Below the pieces are notes generated by a model that was not told the DNA's origin, ran no database searches, and was given only the letters and a program-made list of their open reading frames with translations. A program made the translations under genes and the position numbers. From assembly GCF_014196495.1 (NCBI RefSeq), contig NZ_JACIDT010000003.1, forward strand, positions 310,001 to 374,000: a stretch of DNA of 64,000 bases. The letters run 5' to 3'. Positions 29,060 to 37,273 of this stretch are shown here, in pieces (position 1 is the stretch's first letter; the number at the start of each line of letters is the position of its first letter). Origin of the DNA: Sphingobium jiangsuense (lineage in GTDB: Bacteria > Pseudomonadota > Alphaproteobacteria > Sphingomonadales > Sphingomonadaceae).

Positions 29060-30145
29060 ATGGCGCGAACGGTGCAGCCGGACATGGAAAAGGCCGAAAA
29101 CCGCACTTCGCAAGGGAAGCAGCGGCCGACGATCCGAGATGTGTCCCGTCTGGCAGGGGTTTCGCGCATGACCGTCTCGCGCGTGCTCAGCGATCCGGAT
29201 CTGGTGCTTCCGGCGACGCGGGAGCGGGTGAGCAAGGCGATCGCCGACCTCGGCTATGTGCCCGATCGCGCGGCGGGCAGCCTGGCGAGCCGTCGCACCG
29301 GCTTCGTCGCGCTGATGCTGCCGACGCTGACCAACGCCAATTTCGCCGCCGTTGCCCATGGCCTCACCGAGGCGCTGCGCGAGGACGATTATCACCTGCT
29401 GATCGCCTATACCGATTATGACCTGGTGGAGGAGGAACGGCAGCTGCGCAACCTGCTGGCGCGCAGGCCGGAGGCGATCGTGCTGACCGGCACGATCCAC
29501 CGCCGCACCGCCTCGCGCATGCTGCTGGCGGCCGATATCCCGATCATCGAGATTGCCGACCTGCCCAGCCGGCCGATCGAGCATGTGGTCGGCTTTTCCA
29601 ACTATAATGTCGGCCGCACGGCGGCGCGCTATCTGATCAACCGGGGCTTTTCCCGCATCGGTGCGCTCGGCGGCGCGACCGACGGCGACGTGATCGACCA
29701 TCGCGGCGAAGAGCGCATGCGCGGCTTCGAGGACGAGCTGCGCATCGCCGGGCTTTCGACGCATCATGTGCTGCGCCACGGCAAGCCGCCGATCAGCTAT
29801 GATCATGGCGCGCAGAGCCTCGCCGTGCTGCTGGACCGGGACCCGGACGTGGAGGCGATCTTCGCGGTATCGGATCTCTCGGCGGTGGGCGCGGTGATGG
29901 AATGCCAGCGCCGCGGGATCGCGGTGCCGGACGACCTGTCGATCATGGGCTTCGGCGATTTCGAGATCGGCCGGGAGATCAACCCGCCGCTCACTTCGAT
30001 CCATGTCGATTTCCGCGCGCTCGGCCAGCGGGCGGGGCAGGCGGTGCGCGACCTGCTGTCCGGCAAGGAGACGGCGCGGCGGCCGATCGCCGTCGATGTC
30101 GGCCTGTCGGTGACGGAGCGCGCGTCGGTGAAGGCGGCGCCATGA
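29060..30145 (+). CDS. LacI family regulator, GntR/IdnR-like
   Basis: A 361-residue repressor-type protein. Its helix-turn-helix is PTIRDVSRLAGVSRMTVSRV with the hinge LGYVPDRAAGSLASRRTG, followed by a periplasmic-binding-protein-like sensor domain (VALMLPTLTNANFAAVAHGL to VDFRALGQRAGQAV). The protein is most like the gluconate/idonate regulators. It is 75 nt after idnD and overlaps the next reductase gene by ATGA, so it is part of a sugar-acid operon. Its probable sites are the two CGGTCACAT operators at 27754 and 31588. Confidence 0.92.
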   Translation: MARTVQPDMEKAENRTSQGKQRPTIRDVSRLAGVSRMTVSRVLSDPDLVLPATRERVSKAIADLGYVPDRAAGSLASRRTGFVALMLPTLTNANFAAVAHGLTEALREDDYHLLIAYTDYDLVEEERQLRNLLARRPEAIVLTGTIHRRTASRMLLAADIPIIEIADLPSRPIEHVVGFSNYNVGRTAARYLINRGFSRIGALGGATDGDVIDHRGEERMRGFEDELRIAGLSTHHVLRHGKPPISYDHGAQSLAVLLDRDPDVEAIFAVSDLSAVGAVMECQRRGIAVPDDLSIMGFGDFEIGREINPPLTSIHVDFRALGQRAGQAVRDLLSGKETARRPIAVDVGLSVTERASVKAAP

Positions 30146-31029
30146 TGCGGGTCGCGGTCATCGGCGTCGGCGTGATGGGCGGCGCCATCGCCGCGCGCCT
30201 GCTCGACGGCGGGGCGCAGCTGGCGCTATATGACCGCGATCCCGGCGCCTGCGCGGCATTGGCCGGGCGGGGCGCGACGGTCGTCGCCTCGGCCGCCGAG
30301 GCGGCGGGGCGGGCGGAGTTCGTCATCACCAGCCTCAACAGCGCGGCGATCGTCGAGCACGCGGTGTTCGGCCCCGGCGGCGTGGCCGAGGCGGCGACGC
30401 CGGAGCGCCTGCTGGTCGACATGTCGAGTATCGATCCGGCGGCAAGCGCGGCGATGGCGGAAAGGTTGCGGCGGGAAACCGGCATGGGCTGGATCGACGC
30501 GCCGCTTTCGGGCGGGGCGCCCGCCGCCGCGCGGGGCGCGTTGACGCTGATGATCGGCGGCGCGGCTGGAGATGTCGAGCGCGCCGCGCCGCTGCTGGAC
30601 CGGCTTGCCGCCAATCGTACCCATGTCGGCGGCAACGGCGCCGGGCAGACGGTCAAGCTGATCAACCAGATATTGTGCGCGGGCGCGTTCCTGACGGTGG
30701 CCGAGGCGGTGCGGTTCGCGGAATGCCACGGGGTGGACGCCACGCTGGTGCCCGCCGCGCTGGCGGGCGGGCGCGCGGATTCGCGGATAATGCAGGAGTT
30801 CATGGCGAAGATGGCGCGGCGCGACTATTCGCCCACCGGCAGGATCGACAATATGCTGAAGGACCTGGAAACCGTGCAGGCCGCCGCCCACGCGCGGCGC
30901 GTGCCGATGCCGCTCACCTCGCTGGTCGCCGACCTGCACCGGATGCTCGTGGCCGCCGGATCGGGACCGGCCGACAGCGCGGCCTATATGCGGCTGTTCG
31001 ACCCCGCCGCGCCGGAGGAAGAGGCATGA
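30142..31029 (+). CDS. NAD(P)-dependent reductase, 3-hydroxyisobutyrate dehydrogenase family
   Basis: A 295-residue beta-hydroxyacid dehydrogenase. It has the cofactor motif VIGVGVMGGAIAARLL, the substrate signature IDAPLSGGAPAAARGALTLM, and the catalytic Lys in GAGQTVKLINQILC. The group includes tartronate semialdehyde reductase (GarR/GlxR) and 6-phosphogluconate-type enzymes; it starts ATGA-coupled to the regulator and is coupled to gluconokinase. A role in sugar-acid breakdown is likely but the substrate is open. Confidence 0.87.
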   Translation: MMRVAVIGVGVMGGAIAARLLDGGAQLALYDRDPGACAALAGRGATVVASAAEAAGRAEFVITSLNSAAIVEHAVFGPGGVAEAATPERLLVDMSSIDPAASAAMAERLRRETGMGWIDAPLSGGAPAAARGALTLMIGGAAGDVERAAPLLDRLAANRTHVGGNGAGQTVKLINQILCAGAFLTVAEAVRFAECHGVDATLVPAALAGGRADSRIMQEFMAKMARRDYSPTGRIDNMLKDLETVQAAAHARRVPMPLTSLVADLHRMLVAAGSGPADSAAYMRLFDPAAPEEEA

Positions 31030-31532
31030 GCCTGGGCATCGTCGTCATGGGAGTGAGCGGTTGCGGCAAGTCGACGCTGGGGGCGGCGCTTGCCGACGCG
31101 CTGGGCATTCCCTTCGTCGAGGGGGACGGGCTGCACCCGCCCGCCAATGTGGCGAAGATGGCGGCGGGCATCCCGCTGAACGACGAGGACCGCCGGCCTT
31201 TCCTCGACAATGTGGCGGATGCGCTGATCGCGAATCGCGCGGCGGGCTGCGTTGTGTCCTGCTCCGCGCTCAAGCGGGGCTATCGCGACCGGCTGCGTGC
31301 GCGGGCCGGGGCGGATATCCGCTTCGTGCTGCCGCTGCTGTCGAAGGACTCGCTGGTGCTGCGCATGTCGGCGCGGGAAGGGCATTTCATGCCCGTCCAG
31401 CTGCTCGACAGCCAGCTTGCGACGCTGGAAATGCCCGATGAGGAAGAGGCGGTGATCGTCGTGCCGGGCGATCTGCCGCTCGATGCCCAGCTGGCCGCCG
31501 TGCGGGGCGCGCTTTCGGGCGAAACCGCCTGA
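31026..31532 (+). CDS. gntK: gluconokinase
   Basis: Phosphorylates D-gluconate to 6-phosphogluconate, the entry to the Entner-Doudoroff and pentose phosphate routes. The 168-residue product has the P-loop GVSGCGKSTLG, EGDGLHPPANVAKMAAGIPL, SCSALKRGYRDRLR and GHFMPVQLLDSQLATLE, all gluconokinase signatures. It overlaps the preceding gene by ATGA. It is the point where the idonate and ketogluconate branches meet. Confidence 0.96.
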   Translation: MSLGIVVMGVSGCGKSTLGAALADALGIPFVEGDGLHPPANVAKMAAGIPLNDEDRRPFLDNVADALIANRAAGCVVSCSALKRGYRDRLRARAGADIRFVLPLLSKDSLVLRMSAREGHFMPVQLLDSQLATLEMPDEEEAVIVVPGDLPLDAQLAAVRGALSGETA

Positions 31533-31587
31533 ATCGGTAAAAACGCGAACGTCCATGAAATAGTTGACAGATGGCGCTTTACTGATA

Positions 31588-31603
31588 ATGTGCACGGTCA
31601 CAT
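31588..31603. promoter_or_regulatory. candidate LacI-type operator upstream of the MFS gene
   Basis: ATGTGCACGGTCACAT is an imperfect palindrome (ATGTG/CACAT arms) much like E. coli GntR/IdnR operators (ATGTTACC...). It lies 19 nt after a perfect -35 TTGACA at 31564-31569, so a bound repressor would cover the promoter. It shares CGGTCACAT with the site at 27754-27769. Confidence 0.6.
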
Positions 31604-31674
31604 GATAAGTTGAACAAGACAAGACTTCCCGCGCGCAAATAGAACTGGCAGGGAAGTCGGGAGAAAGCCCTGAT

Positions 31675-33021
31675 ATGCGGCAGCAGGCGCAGGCATTCGA
31701 ATCCATCGAGGAAAAGTCGTCGGGCACGGCCCGAGGCTGGCTCATCGCCTTGCTGCTCGCGCTCGCCTCCATCGCGTCGCAGTTCGACCGGGTCGTGCTC
31801 AACCTGACGGTGGAGCCGGTGAAGGCGGAGTTCGGGCTGGACGATACCGGCTTCGGCATGTTGCAGGGCGTCGCCTTCGGCATTTTCTACACGCTGTGCA
31901 GCATGCCGATCGGCCGGCTTGCGGACCGCTACCCCCGCAAGGTGATCATGGGCGGCTTCCTCGCGCTGTTCAGCCTGTTCTCCATGGCGTCCGGCCTGTC
32001 GCGCACCTATTGGCAGCTGTTCCTGACCCGCGTCGGCGTCGGCGTGGGCGAGGCGAGCGTGACCCCGGCCAGCCTGTCGATGCTGAGCGACCTCTTCCCG
32101 CCGGACCGGCTGGGGCGGGCGGTCAGCATCTTCTTCCTGAGCGCGCCGTTCGGCATCGGCCTCGCCTTCATCGGCGGCGGCAGCCTGATCGAGTGGCTGG
32201 AAACCTCCGCGCTGTTGCACGGCGGGCTGCTGGACGGGCTGAAGCCGTGGCAGGCGGCGTTCATCATCGTCGGTTTCCCCGGCCTGCTGCTGGTGCCGTT
32301 CCTGTTCCTCGTGCGCGAACCGAAGCGGCAGGGGCCGGGCGCGGACGAGCCGCTGTCCATCCGGCAGGTGCTGGCCATCGTTTCGGCGCGCAAGGCGGCG
32401 CTGATCCCGATGTTCGCGGGCTTCTCCATGGTGACGCTGGTGTCCTACGCCTATAATATCTGGGCGCCCGCGCTGTTCATCCGCGTCTATGGCTGGAGCG
32501 CGGCGGAGATCGGCCTGGGCTTCGGCCTCATCATGCTGCTGTGCGGGACGGGCGGTACCTTCTGCGCCGGCTGGCTGAGCGACCGGCTGACCCGCAAGGG
32601 GCACAGCGACGCGCAGCTGACGGTCGCGGCCGCCGGCTTCGTCGGCTGCGGGCTGTTCGGCGCGCTGGCGCCGCTGATGCCCAATGCGCAGCTGGCGCTG
32701 CTGCTGCTGGCGCCCGCCATGTTCCTGAGCTGCATGCCCTTTCCCTGCGCGGGGACGGCGTTGCAGCTTATCATTCCCAACCGCGCGCGCGGGCAGGTGA
32801 CCGCGCTCTACATCACCATCATCACGCTGGTGGGGCTGGGCGTCGGGCCGATGGTGATCGGCCTGATGACGGACCATGTGTTCCGCGAGCCCGCCGACAT
32901 TCGATATTCGCTTTCCATCATCGTCGGCCTCGCGACGCCGGTGATGGTCCTTCTGCTGCTGCTGGCCCGCAAGCCCTACCGGCTGCTGCGCCGGATGCAG
33001 GACCAGAGCATTTCCGATTGA
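31675..33021 (+). CDS. MFS transporter, Spinster-like
   Basis: A 448-residue inner-membrane transporter with 12 predicted helices. The pattern DRVVLNLTVEPVKAEFGLDD, FGIFYTLCSMPIGRLADRYPR, and RVGVGVGEASVTPASLSMLS is typical of the Spinster-like group common in sphingomonads. It starts a plus-strand unit with the TonB receptor (43-nt gap) and the PEP mutase-like gene (35-nt gap). The operator upstream suggests control with the idonate genes, so sugar acids or related oxidised sugars are possible substrates. Confidence 0.88.
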   Translation: MRQQAQAFESIEEKSSGTARGWLIALLLALASIASQFDRVVLNLTVEPVKAEFGLDDTGFGMLQGVAFGIFYTLCSMPIGRLADRYPRKVIMGGFLALFSLFSMASGLSRTYWQLFLTRVGVGVGEASVTPASLSMLSDLFPPDRLGRAVSIFFLSAPFGIGLAFIGGGSLIEWLETSALLHGGLLDGLKPWQAAFIIVGFPGLLLVPFLFLVREPKRQGPGADEPLSIRQVLAIVSARKAALIPMFAGFSMVTLVSYAYNIWAPALFIRVYGWSAAEIGLGFGLIMLLCGTGGTFCAGWLSDRLTRKGHSDAQLTVAAAGFVGCGLFGALAPLMPNAQLALLLLAPAMFLSCMPFPCAGTALQLIIPNRARGQVTALYITIITLVGLGVGPMVIGLMTDHVFREPADIRYSLSIIVGLATPVMVLLLLLARKPYRLLRRMQDQSISD

Positions 33022-33064
33022 CGTCAGACAGCGCCGGACAAGGCGCATTGAGGGGAGAGACATC

Positions 33065-35926
33065 ATGATTGAGGTTCGGATTTCACATCGCGGCGGCAAG
33101 GGCGGCGGCAAGGGCCGCTTCCGGGGCGCCGCGCTCGGCGCGCTGGCGCTGGCGAGCGCGCCTGCCGCCGTCCTCGCGCAGACGGCGGAGGAACCGGCGG
33201 CGCCGCAGGAAAATGCGGCGCAGGAGATCATCGTCACCGGTTCGCGCATCGCGCGCAGCGGCTTCGACGCGCCGACGCCGGTGTCGGTGGTCGGGCAGGA
33301 GCGGTTCGAGCAGCGCGCGATCACCAATGTCGGCGACGCGCTCAACGAGCTGCCGTCCTTCCGCCCGCTGGTGACGCCCGCGACGCAGCAGGCGGTCGGC
33401 GGCAATATCGGCGCGCGCGTGCTCGACCTGCGCGGCCTGGGCGCGACGCGGACGCTGGTGCTGCTCGACGGCAAGCGCTTCGTGCCCTCGACCACGCAGG
33501 GGACGATCGACGTCAACCTGATCCCCAGCTCGATCATCAGCCGCACCGAGGTGGTGACGGGCGGCGCATCGGCGGCCTATGGGTCGGATGCGGTCGCGGG
33601 CGTGGTCAACTTCATCATCGACAAGTCGCTCGACGGGTTCAAGGGATCGGTCCAGGCTGGCATTTCGGGCGAGGGCGACGCGGGCGAACGCAATGTCCAG
33701 CTCGCCTACGGCACCCGCTTCGGCGACGGCCGCGGCAATTTCGTGATCGCGGGCGAATATAATGATTCCGACGGCATGGGCGATTGCTACACGCGCAGCT
33801 GGTGCCCGAACGAGCAGCTGGTCGGCAACACGCCCGCCGGTTTCGGCGGCCTGCCCGCCAGCATCCGCACCGGCCCGGCAGGGACCGGCAACCTGTCGTC
33901 CGGCGGCTTGATCGTCGCCAATTCCGGGCCTTTGCGCGGCCTCGCCTTCAACCCGGACGGCACGACGCACAATTATGACTTCGGCACGATCTACGGCAAC
34001 AACCCGTCGCCGCTGTTCACCTATGGCGGCGAGGAATCGGGGCGCAACGGCTTTCTCGACGGGATATTGCTGATCCCGCCGGTGCAGCGCATCGTCGGCT
34101 ATGCCCATGTCGACTATGAGTTCTCCGACGCGCTCAAGGCCAATCTGGACCTCTCTTACGGCGAGGTGAAGGGCATGGTCATCGGCTCGGTCGCGCGCTC
34201 GACCCTCACCATCAACCGCAACAATGCCTATCTGCCGCAGGGCGTGGCGGACATCATGGACCAGAACGGCATCACCTCGTTCAGCCTTGGCCGCGCGTTC
34301 ATGGATCTGGGCGGATCGATCAACCATTCGCGCAACCGCACCTATCGCGCGGTGCTCTCGTTCGAGGGCAATCTGGGCGACAACTGGAAGTGGGACGCCT
34401 ATTATCAATATGGCCGCAACAAGTTCCGCCAGAACTACAGCGGCAATGTCATCGCCAGCCGCGTCACCAATGCCGCCAATGCGGTGCAGGTCGGCAATCA
34501 GGTGGTGTGTGGCATCAATGCCGACGCCAATCCGGCCAATGACGACCCCGCTTGCGTGCCGATGAATATTTTCGGCTCAGGCAATATCTCCGGCCCGGCC
34601 GCGGCCTATATCGCGCCCTCGGGCTATCAGACCACCGACACGACCGAGCATGTGCTGGCCGCCAATGTGAACGGCGCGCTGTTCGCGCTGCCCGGCGGGG
34701 ATTTCTCGGTCGCGACCGGCGCCGAATATCGCAGCGACAAGGCGGTCGGCACCGCCGACGCCCTGTCCACCGCCAATGCCTTCTGGTCGTTCAACGGCAA
34801 GGCCGTCAGCGGCAAGATCGAGGTGATCGAAGGCTATCTGGAAGCGGTCGCGCCGATCCTCAGGGATATGCCGCTCGCCGATACGCTGGAGCTGAACGGC
34901 GCGATCCGCCAGACGCATTACAGCCGGTCCGCCCCTGGCGTCGACACCACCAGCGTCGATGCGACCACGTGGAAGCTGGGCGCGGTCTATGCGCCCGTTC
35001 CGGAGATTCGCTTCCGCGCCACCCGGTCGCGCGACATCCGCGCGCCCAACCTGACCGAGCTGTTCGGTCCGGTGACGGCGGGCCGCGTCACCATCGTCGA
35101 TCCGGTGAACGGCGGCGCGCAGATCCAGGTCAATTCGCTGACCGGCGCCAACCGCGCGCTCAATGCGGAAAAGGCGGATACCTGGACGGCCGGTGTGGTG
35201 CTGGCTCCGGACTGGGATTTCGCCCGGTCGCTGCGCCTGTCGGTCGATTATTACGACATCAAGATCAAGGGCGCGATCTCCACGCTGGGCGCGCAGGTCG
35301 TGGTCGACCGCTGCGCGCAGGGCGCCACCGCGCTGTGCTCCTATGTCTCGCGCGATGGTGCCGGCACGCTGCTTCAGGTGCAGGATGTGCTGCAGAACGT
35401 CAGCGAGATCATCAACCGCGGCATCGACTTCGAACTGAGCTACAATACCGATATCGGCAATGCGGGCAGCCTCGATTTCCGGGTGCTCGCCACCAAATAT
35501 CTGAAGCTGGCGATCGGCGGCGTCGATCGCACCGGCCAGACCGGCTATCGCCCCGGCACCACCACCGGCGTTCCCGACTATATCATCGACGGCACCGTCA
35601 CCTGGCGGAAGAATGCCTTCACGCTGAGCGCCCACGGCAAATATATCCCCAAGGGCATTTTCGACACCACGCTGGTCGGGCCGGAGGATGACGGCTATGC
35701 CGCCACCCTGCCCAGCAGCGTCAACACCAACCGGGTGGACGGCCGCTTCTATCTCGACCTCAGCGCCTCGCTGCGGGTGAATGAGCAGTTCGAGCTGTTC
35801 GGCGTCGTCAACAACGTGCTGGACAAGGATCCGCCGATGGCGGCCAGCGCGCAGGGCGCGACCAACCAGGTCTATTTCGACCCCATCGGCCGCTATTTCA
35901 AGGTCGGCGCGCGCGTCAGGTTCTGA
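33065..35926 (+). CDS. TonB-dependent outer-membrane receptor
   Basis: A 953-residue receptor with a signal peptide (basic N-terminus, then GAALGALALASAPAAVLAQ). The TonB-box/plug start is AQEIIVTGSRIARSGFDAPT, followed by the plug pattern VVTGGASAAYGSDAVAGVVNF. The C-terminal barrel ends with an aromatic residue (VGARVRF). The substrate is not evident; in sphingomonads such receptors often take up plant carbohydrates or aromatics. Co-transcribed with the MFS gene. Not a siderophore receptor by neighbourhood. Confidence 0.93.
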   Translation: MIEVRISHRGGKGGGKGRFRGAALGALALASAPAAVLAQTAEEPAAPQENAAQEIIVTGSRIARSGFDAPTPVSVVGQERFEQRAITNVGDALNELPSFRPLVTPATQQAVGGNIGARVLDLRGLGATRTLVLLDGKRFVPSTTQGTIDVNLIPSSIISRTEVVTGGASAAYGSDAVAGVVNFIIDKSLDGFKGSVQAGISGEGDAGERNVQLAYGTRFGDGRGNFVIAGEYNDSDGMGDCYTRSWCPNEQLVGNTPAGFGGLPASIRTGPAGTGNLSSGGLIVANSGPLRGLAFNPDGTTHNYDFGTIYGNNPSPLFTYGGEESGRNGFLDGILLIPPVQRIVGYAHVDYEFSDALKANLDLSYGEVKGMVIGSVARSTLTINRNNAYLPQGVADIMDQNGITSFSLGRAFMDLGGSINHSRNRTYRAVLSFEGNLGDNWKWDAYYQYGRNKFRQNYSGNVIASRVTNAANAVQVGNQVVCGINADANPANDDPACVPMNIFGSGNISGPAAAYIAPSGYQTTDTTEHVLAANVNGALFALPGGDFSVATGAEYRSDKAVGTADALSTANAFWSFNGKAVSGKIEVIEGYLEAVAPILRDMPLADTLELNGAIRQTHYSRSAPGVDTTSVDATTWKLGAVYAPVPEIRFRATRSRDIRAPNLTELFGPVTAGRVTIVDPVNGGAQIQVNSLTGANRALNAEKADTWTAGVVLAPDWDFARSLRLSVDYYDIKIKGAISTLGAQVVVDRCAQGATALCSYVSRDGAGTLLQVQDVLQNVSEIINRGIDFELSYNTDIGNAGSLDFRVLATKYLKLAIGGVDRTGQTGYRPGTTTGVPDYIIDGTVTWRKNAFTLSAHGKYIPKGIFDTTLVGPEDDGYAATLPSSVNTNRVDGRFYLDLSASLRVNEQFELFGVVNNVLDKDPPMAASAQGATNQVYFDPIGRYFKVGARVRF

Positions 35927-35961
35927 TCCGCGCACATAATCGAGGAAACAAGGAAAGAAGA

Positions 35962-36906
35962 ATGGCCAAGAAATCGCTTAAACGGCTTCTGGAAGAATCG
36001 AACAAATGCATCGTCGCACCCTGCGTCTATGACTGCGCGTCGATGCGCGCGGTCGAGATGGTCGGCTTCGAGGCCGCGATGCTCAGCGGCGGAGAGGTGT
36101 CGATCGCGATGAACGGCGTGATCGACTATGGCTTCAGCAACCTGACCGATATCGAATGGATATGCAGCCGCATCACCCAGACGTCGCCGGTCCCGCTCGC
36201 CGCCGATATCGAGGACGGCTTCGGCGGCCCGCTCGCCGTCTACCGCTCCACCAAGCGGATGATCATGGCTGGGGCGACCGCGTTGCAGCTGGAGGATTCC
36301 GGCGACATGGAGGAATCGACCCGGCTGCTGCCGCGCGAGAAATATCTGGAGAAGGTGCGCGCCGCGCTCGCCGCGATGGAGGGGACGGACTGCATCCTTA
36401 TCGCCCGCACCAATGCCGACCCGGAAACGGAGATGGACGAGGGCTGCGAGCGCATGCGTCTGGCGCATGAGCTGGGCGCGCAGATGACCACCGTGGTGAA
36501 GATCGGCACGCTGGCCCATGCGCAATATGTCGCCTCCAAGGTGCCGGGCTGGAAGATGTTCCCGGACGTGCGCGACATCGACGGCAAGCCTGCGGTGACG
36601 GTGGACGATATCTATCCGCTCGGCTTCAACTTCATGACGATGCATTATCTGCTGAAGGCGGCGATGGACGGCATGCTGGAGCACGGCCTCAAGAACGCCG
36701 CGCAGCAGGGGTGCCATTATACCTGCCAGAAGGTCGACGCGACCGGCGTGATGGGCATGAGCGCGACGCCGCTGTTCGATCCGCAATCCTATATGGAGCT
36801 GGAAGGGCGCTTCAGCGGCCGCCAGAAGGAATATACGATCGTCGGCAACGCGGTCGAGGAATTCCCGCAGGGTTTCTTCCGCTCGAAGATCGACGACCGT
36901 CTCTGA
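35962..36906 (+). CDS. isocitrate lyase/PEP mutase superfamily protein of unknown substrate
   Basis: A 314-residue TIM-barrel enzyme. Metal-binding features are visible: ADIEDGFGG and LQLEDS, plus LIARTNADPETEMDEGCERM. It lacks the KKCGH loop of isocitrate and methylisocitrate lyases: after LEDS comes GDMEESTRLLPREKYLEK. A plain C-C lyase of that kind is therefore unlikely, and a decarboxylase, hydrolase or mutase activity on a 2-ketoacid is more plausible. It is the third gene after the MFS and TonB receptor genes. Confidence 0.85.
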   Translation: MAKKSLKRLLEESNKCIVAPCVYDCASMRAVEMVGFEAAMLSGGEVSIAMNGVIDYGFSNLTDIEWICSRITQTSPVPLAADIEDGFGGPLAVYRSTKRMIMAGATALQLEDSGDMEESTRLLPREKYLEKVRAALAAMEGTDCILIARTNADPETEMDEGCERMRLAHELGAQMTTVVKIGTLAHAQYVASKVPGWKMFPDVRDIDGKPAVTVDDIYPLGFNFMTMHYLLKAAMDGMLEHGLKNAAQQGCHYTCQKVDATGVMGMSATPLFDPQSYMELEGRFSGRQKEYTIVGNAVEEFPQGFFRSKIDDRL

Positions 36907-36911
36907 CATCA

Positions 36912-36940
36912 GGCCGGGCGGGGGTTTCCCCTCGTCCGGC
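36912..36940 (+). terminator. possible terminator after the PEP mutase-like gene
   Basis: GCCGG-GCG-GGGG pairs with CCCC-CCGGC around TTT. No U-run follows, so this is a weak call. It lies 6 nt after the stop codon. The 367-nt gap 36907-37273 then contains a family A repeat and a promoter with a TetR-type operator. Confidence 0.45.
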
Positions 36941-37071
36941 ACCGTTTGCGCCCCCGACGACCGGGGACGGGGCGTGAGGCCCTTCGCGCCCGCTTCATGC
37001 GGGCGGGGAGGGCCATTTTCTTTTCCATGCGCCGGAGACTGGCGCGGGGAAAGTGGCCCTTTCGTCTTTAC

Positions 37072-37147
37072 CGTCACCCCGGCGCAGGCCGGGGTCTCAG
37101 GCCATGGTGCGCTGTCTCCTGCGATGCCAGCCTGCGCTGGCATGACG
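37072..37147 (+). repeat. dispersed palindromic repeat, family A, full copy
   Basis: CGTCACCCCGGCGCAGGCCG at the left and CCAGCCTGCGCTGGCATGACG at the right, with a core containing AGGCCATGGTGCGC, match the copy at 4324-4400. It sits directly upstream of the dehydroshikimate dehydratase promoter and creates a spurious upstream extension of that reading frame. Confidence 0.85.
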
Positions 37148-37183
37148 GGAAGTCACCAAAAACGCATGGCTTTGCCCCTGCGA

Positions 37184-37212
37184 TTGACAATGAATGAACC
37201 AGTTCGTACACA
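37184..37212 (+). promoter_or_regulatory. promoter with TetR-type operator, upstream of quiC
   Basis: TTGACA (37184-37189), 17-nt spacer, TACACA (37207-37212). The operator GAATGAACCAGTTCGTAC (37192-37209) lies between and overlaps -10. It matches the perfect palindrome at 44968-44985 in 14 of 18 positions, and the -35, spacer length and -10 are also the same. A repressor bound here would block RNA polymerase. Confidence 0.7.
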
Positions 37213-37273
37213 TAGCGTCAGCCAAGGATCACCGACGCCCCCAAGCGTCGCGTGGGGCAGGAAGAGGGCGCTC

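Noticed and set aside
36974..37273. 100-codon upstream extension of the 3-dehydroshikimate dehydratase
   Set aside because: It translates through a family A repeat (giving the tell-tale TPAQAGV and PACAGMT) and through the promoter/operator; the family start is at ATG 37274.
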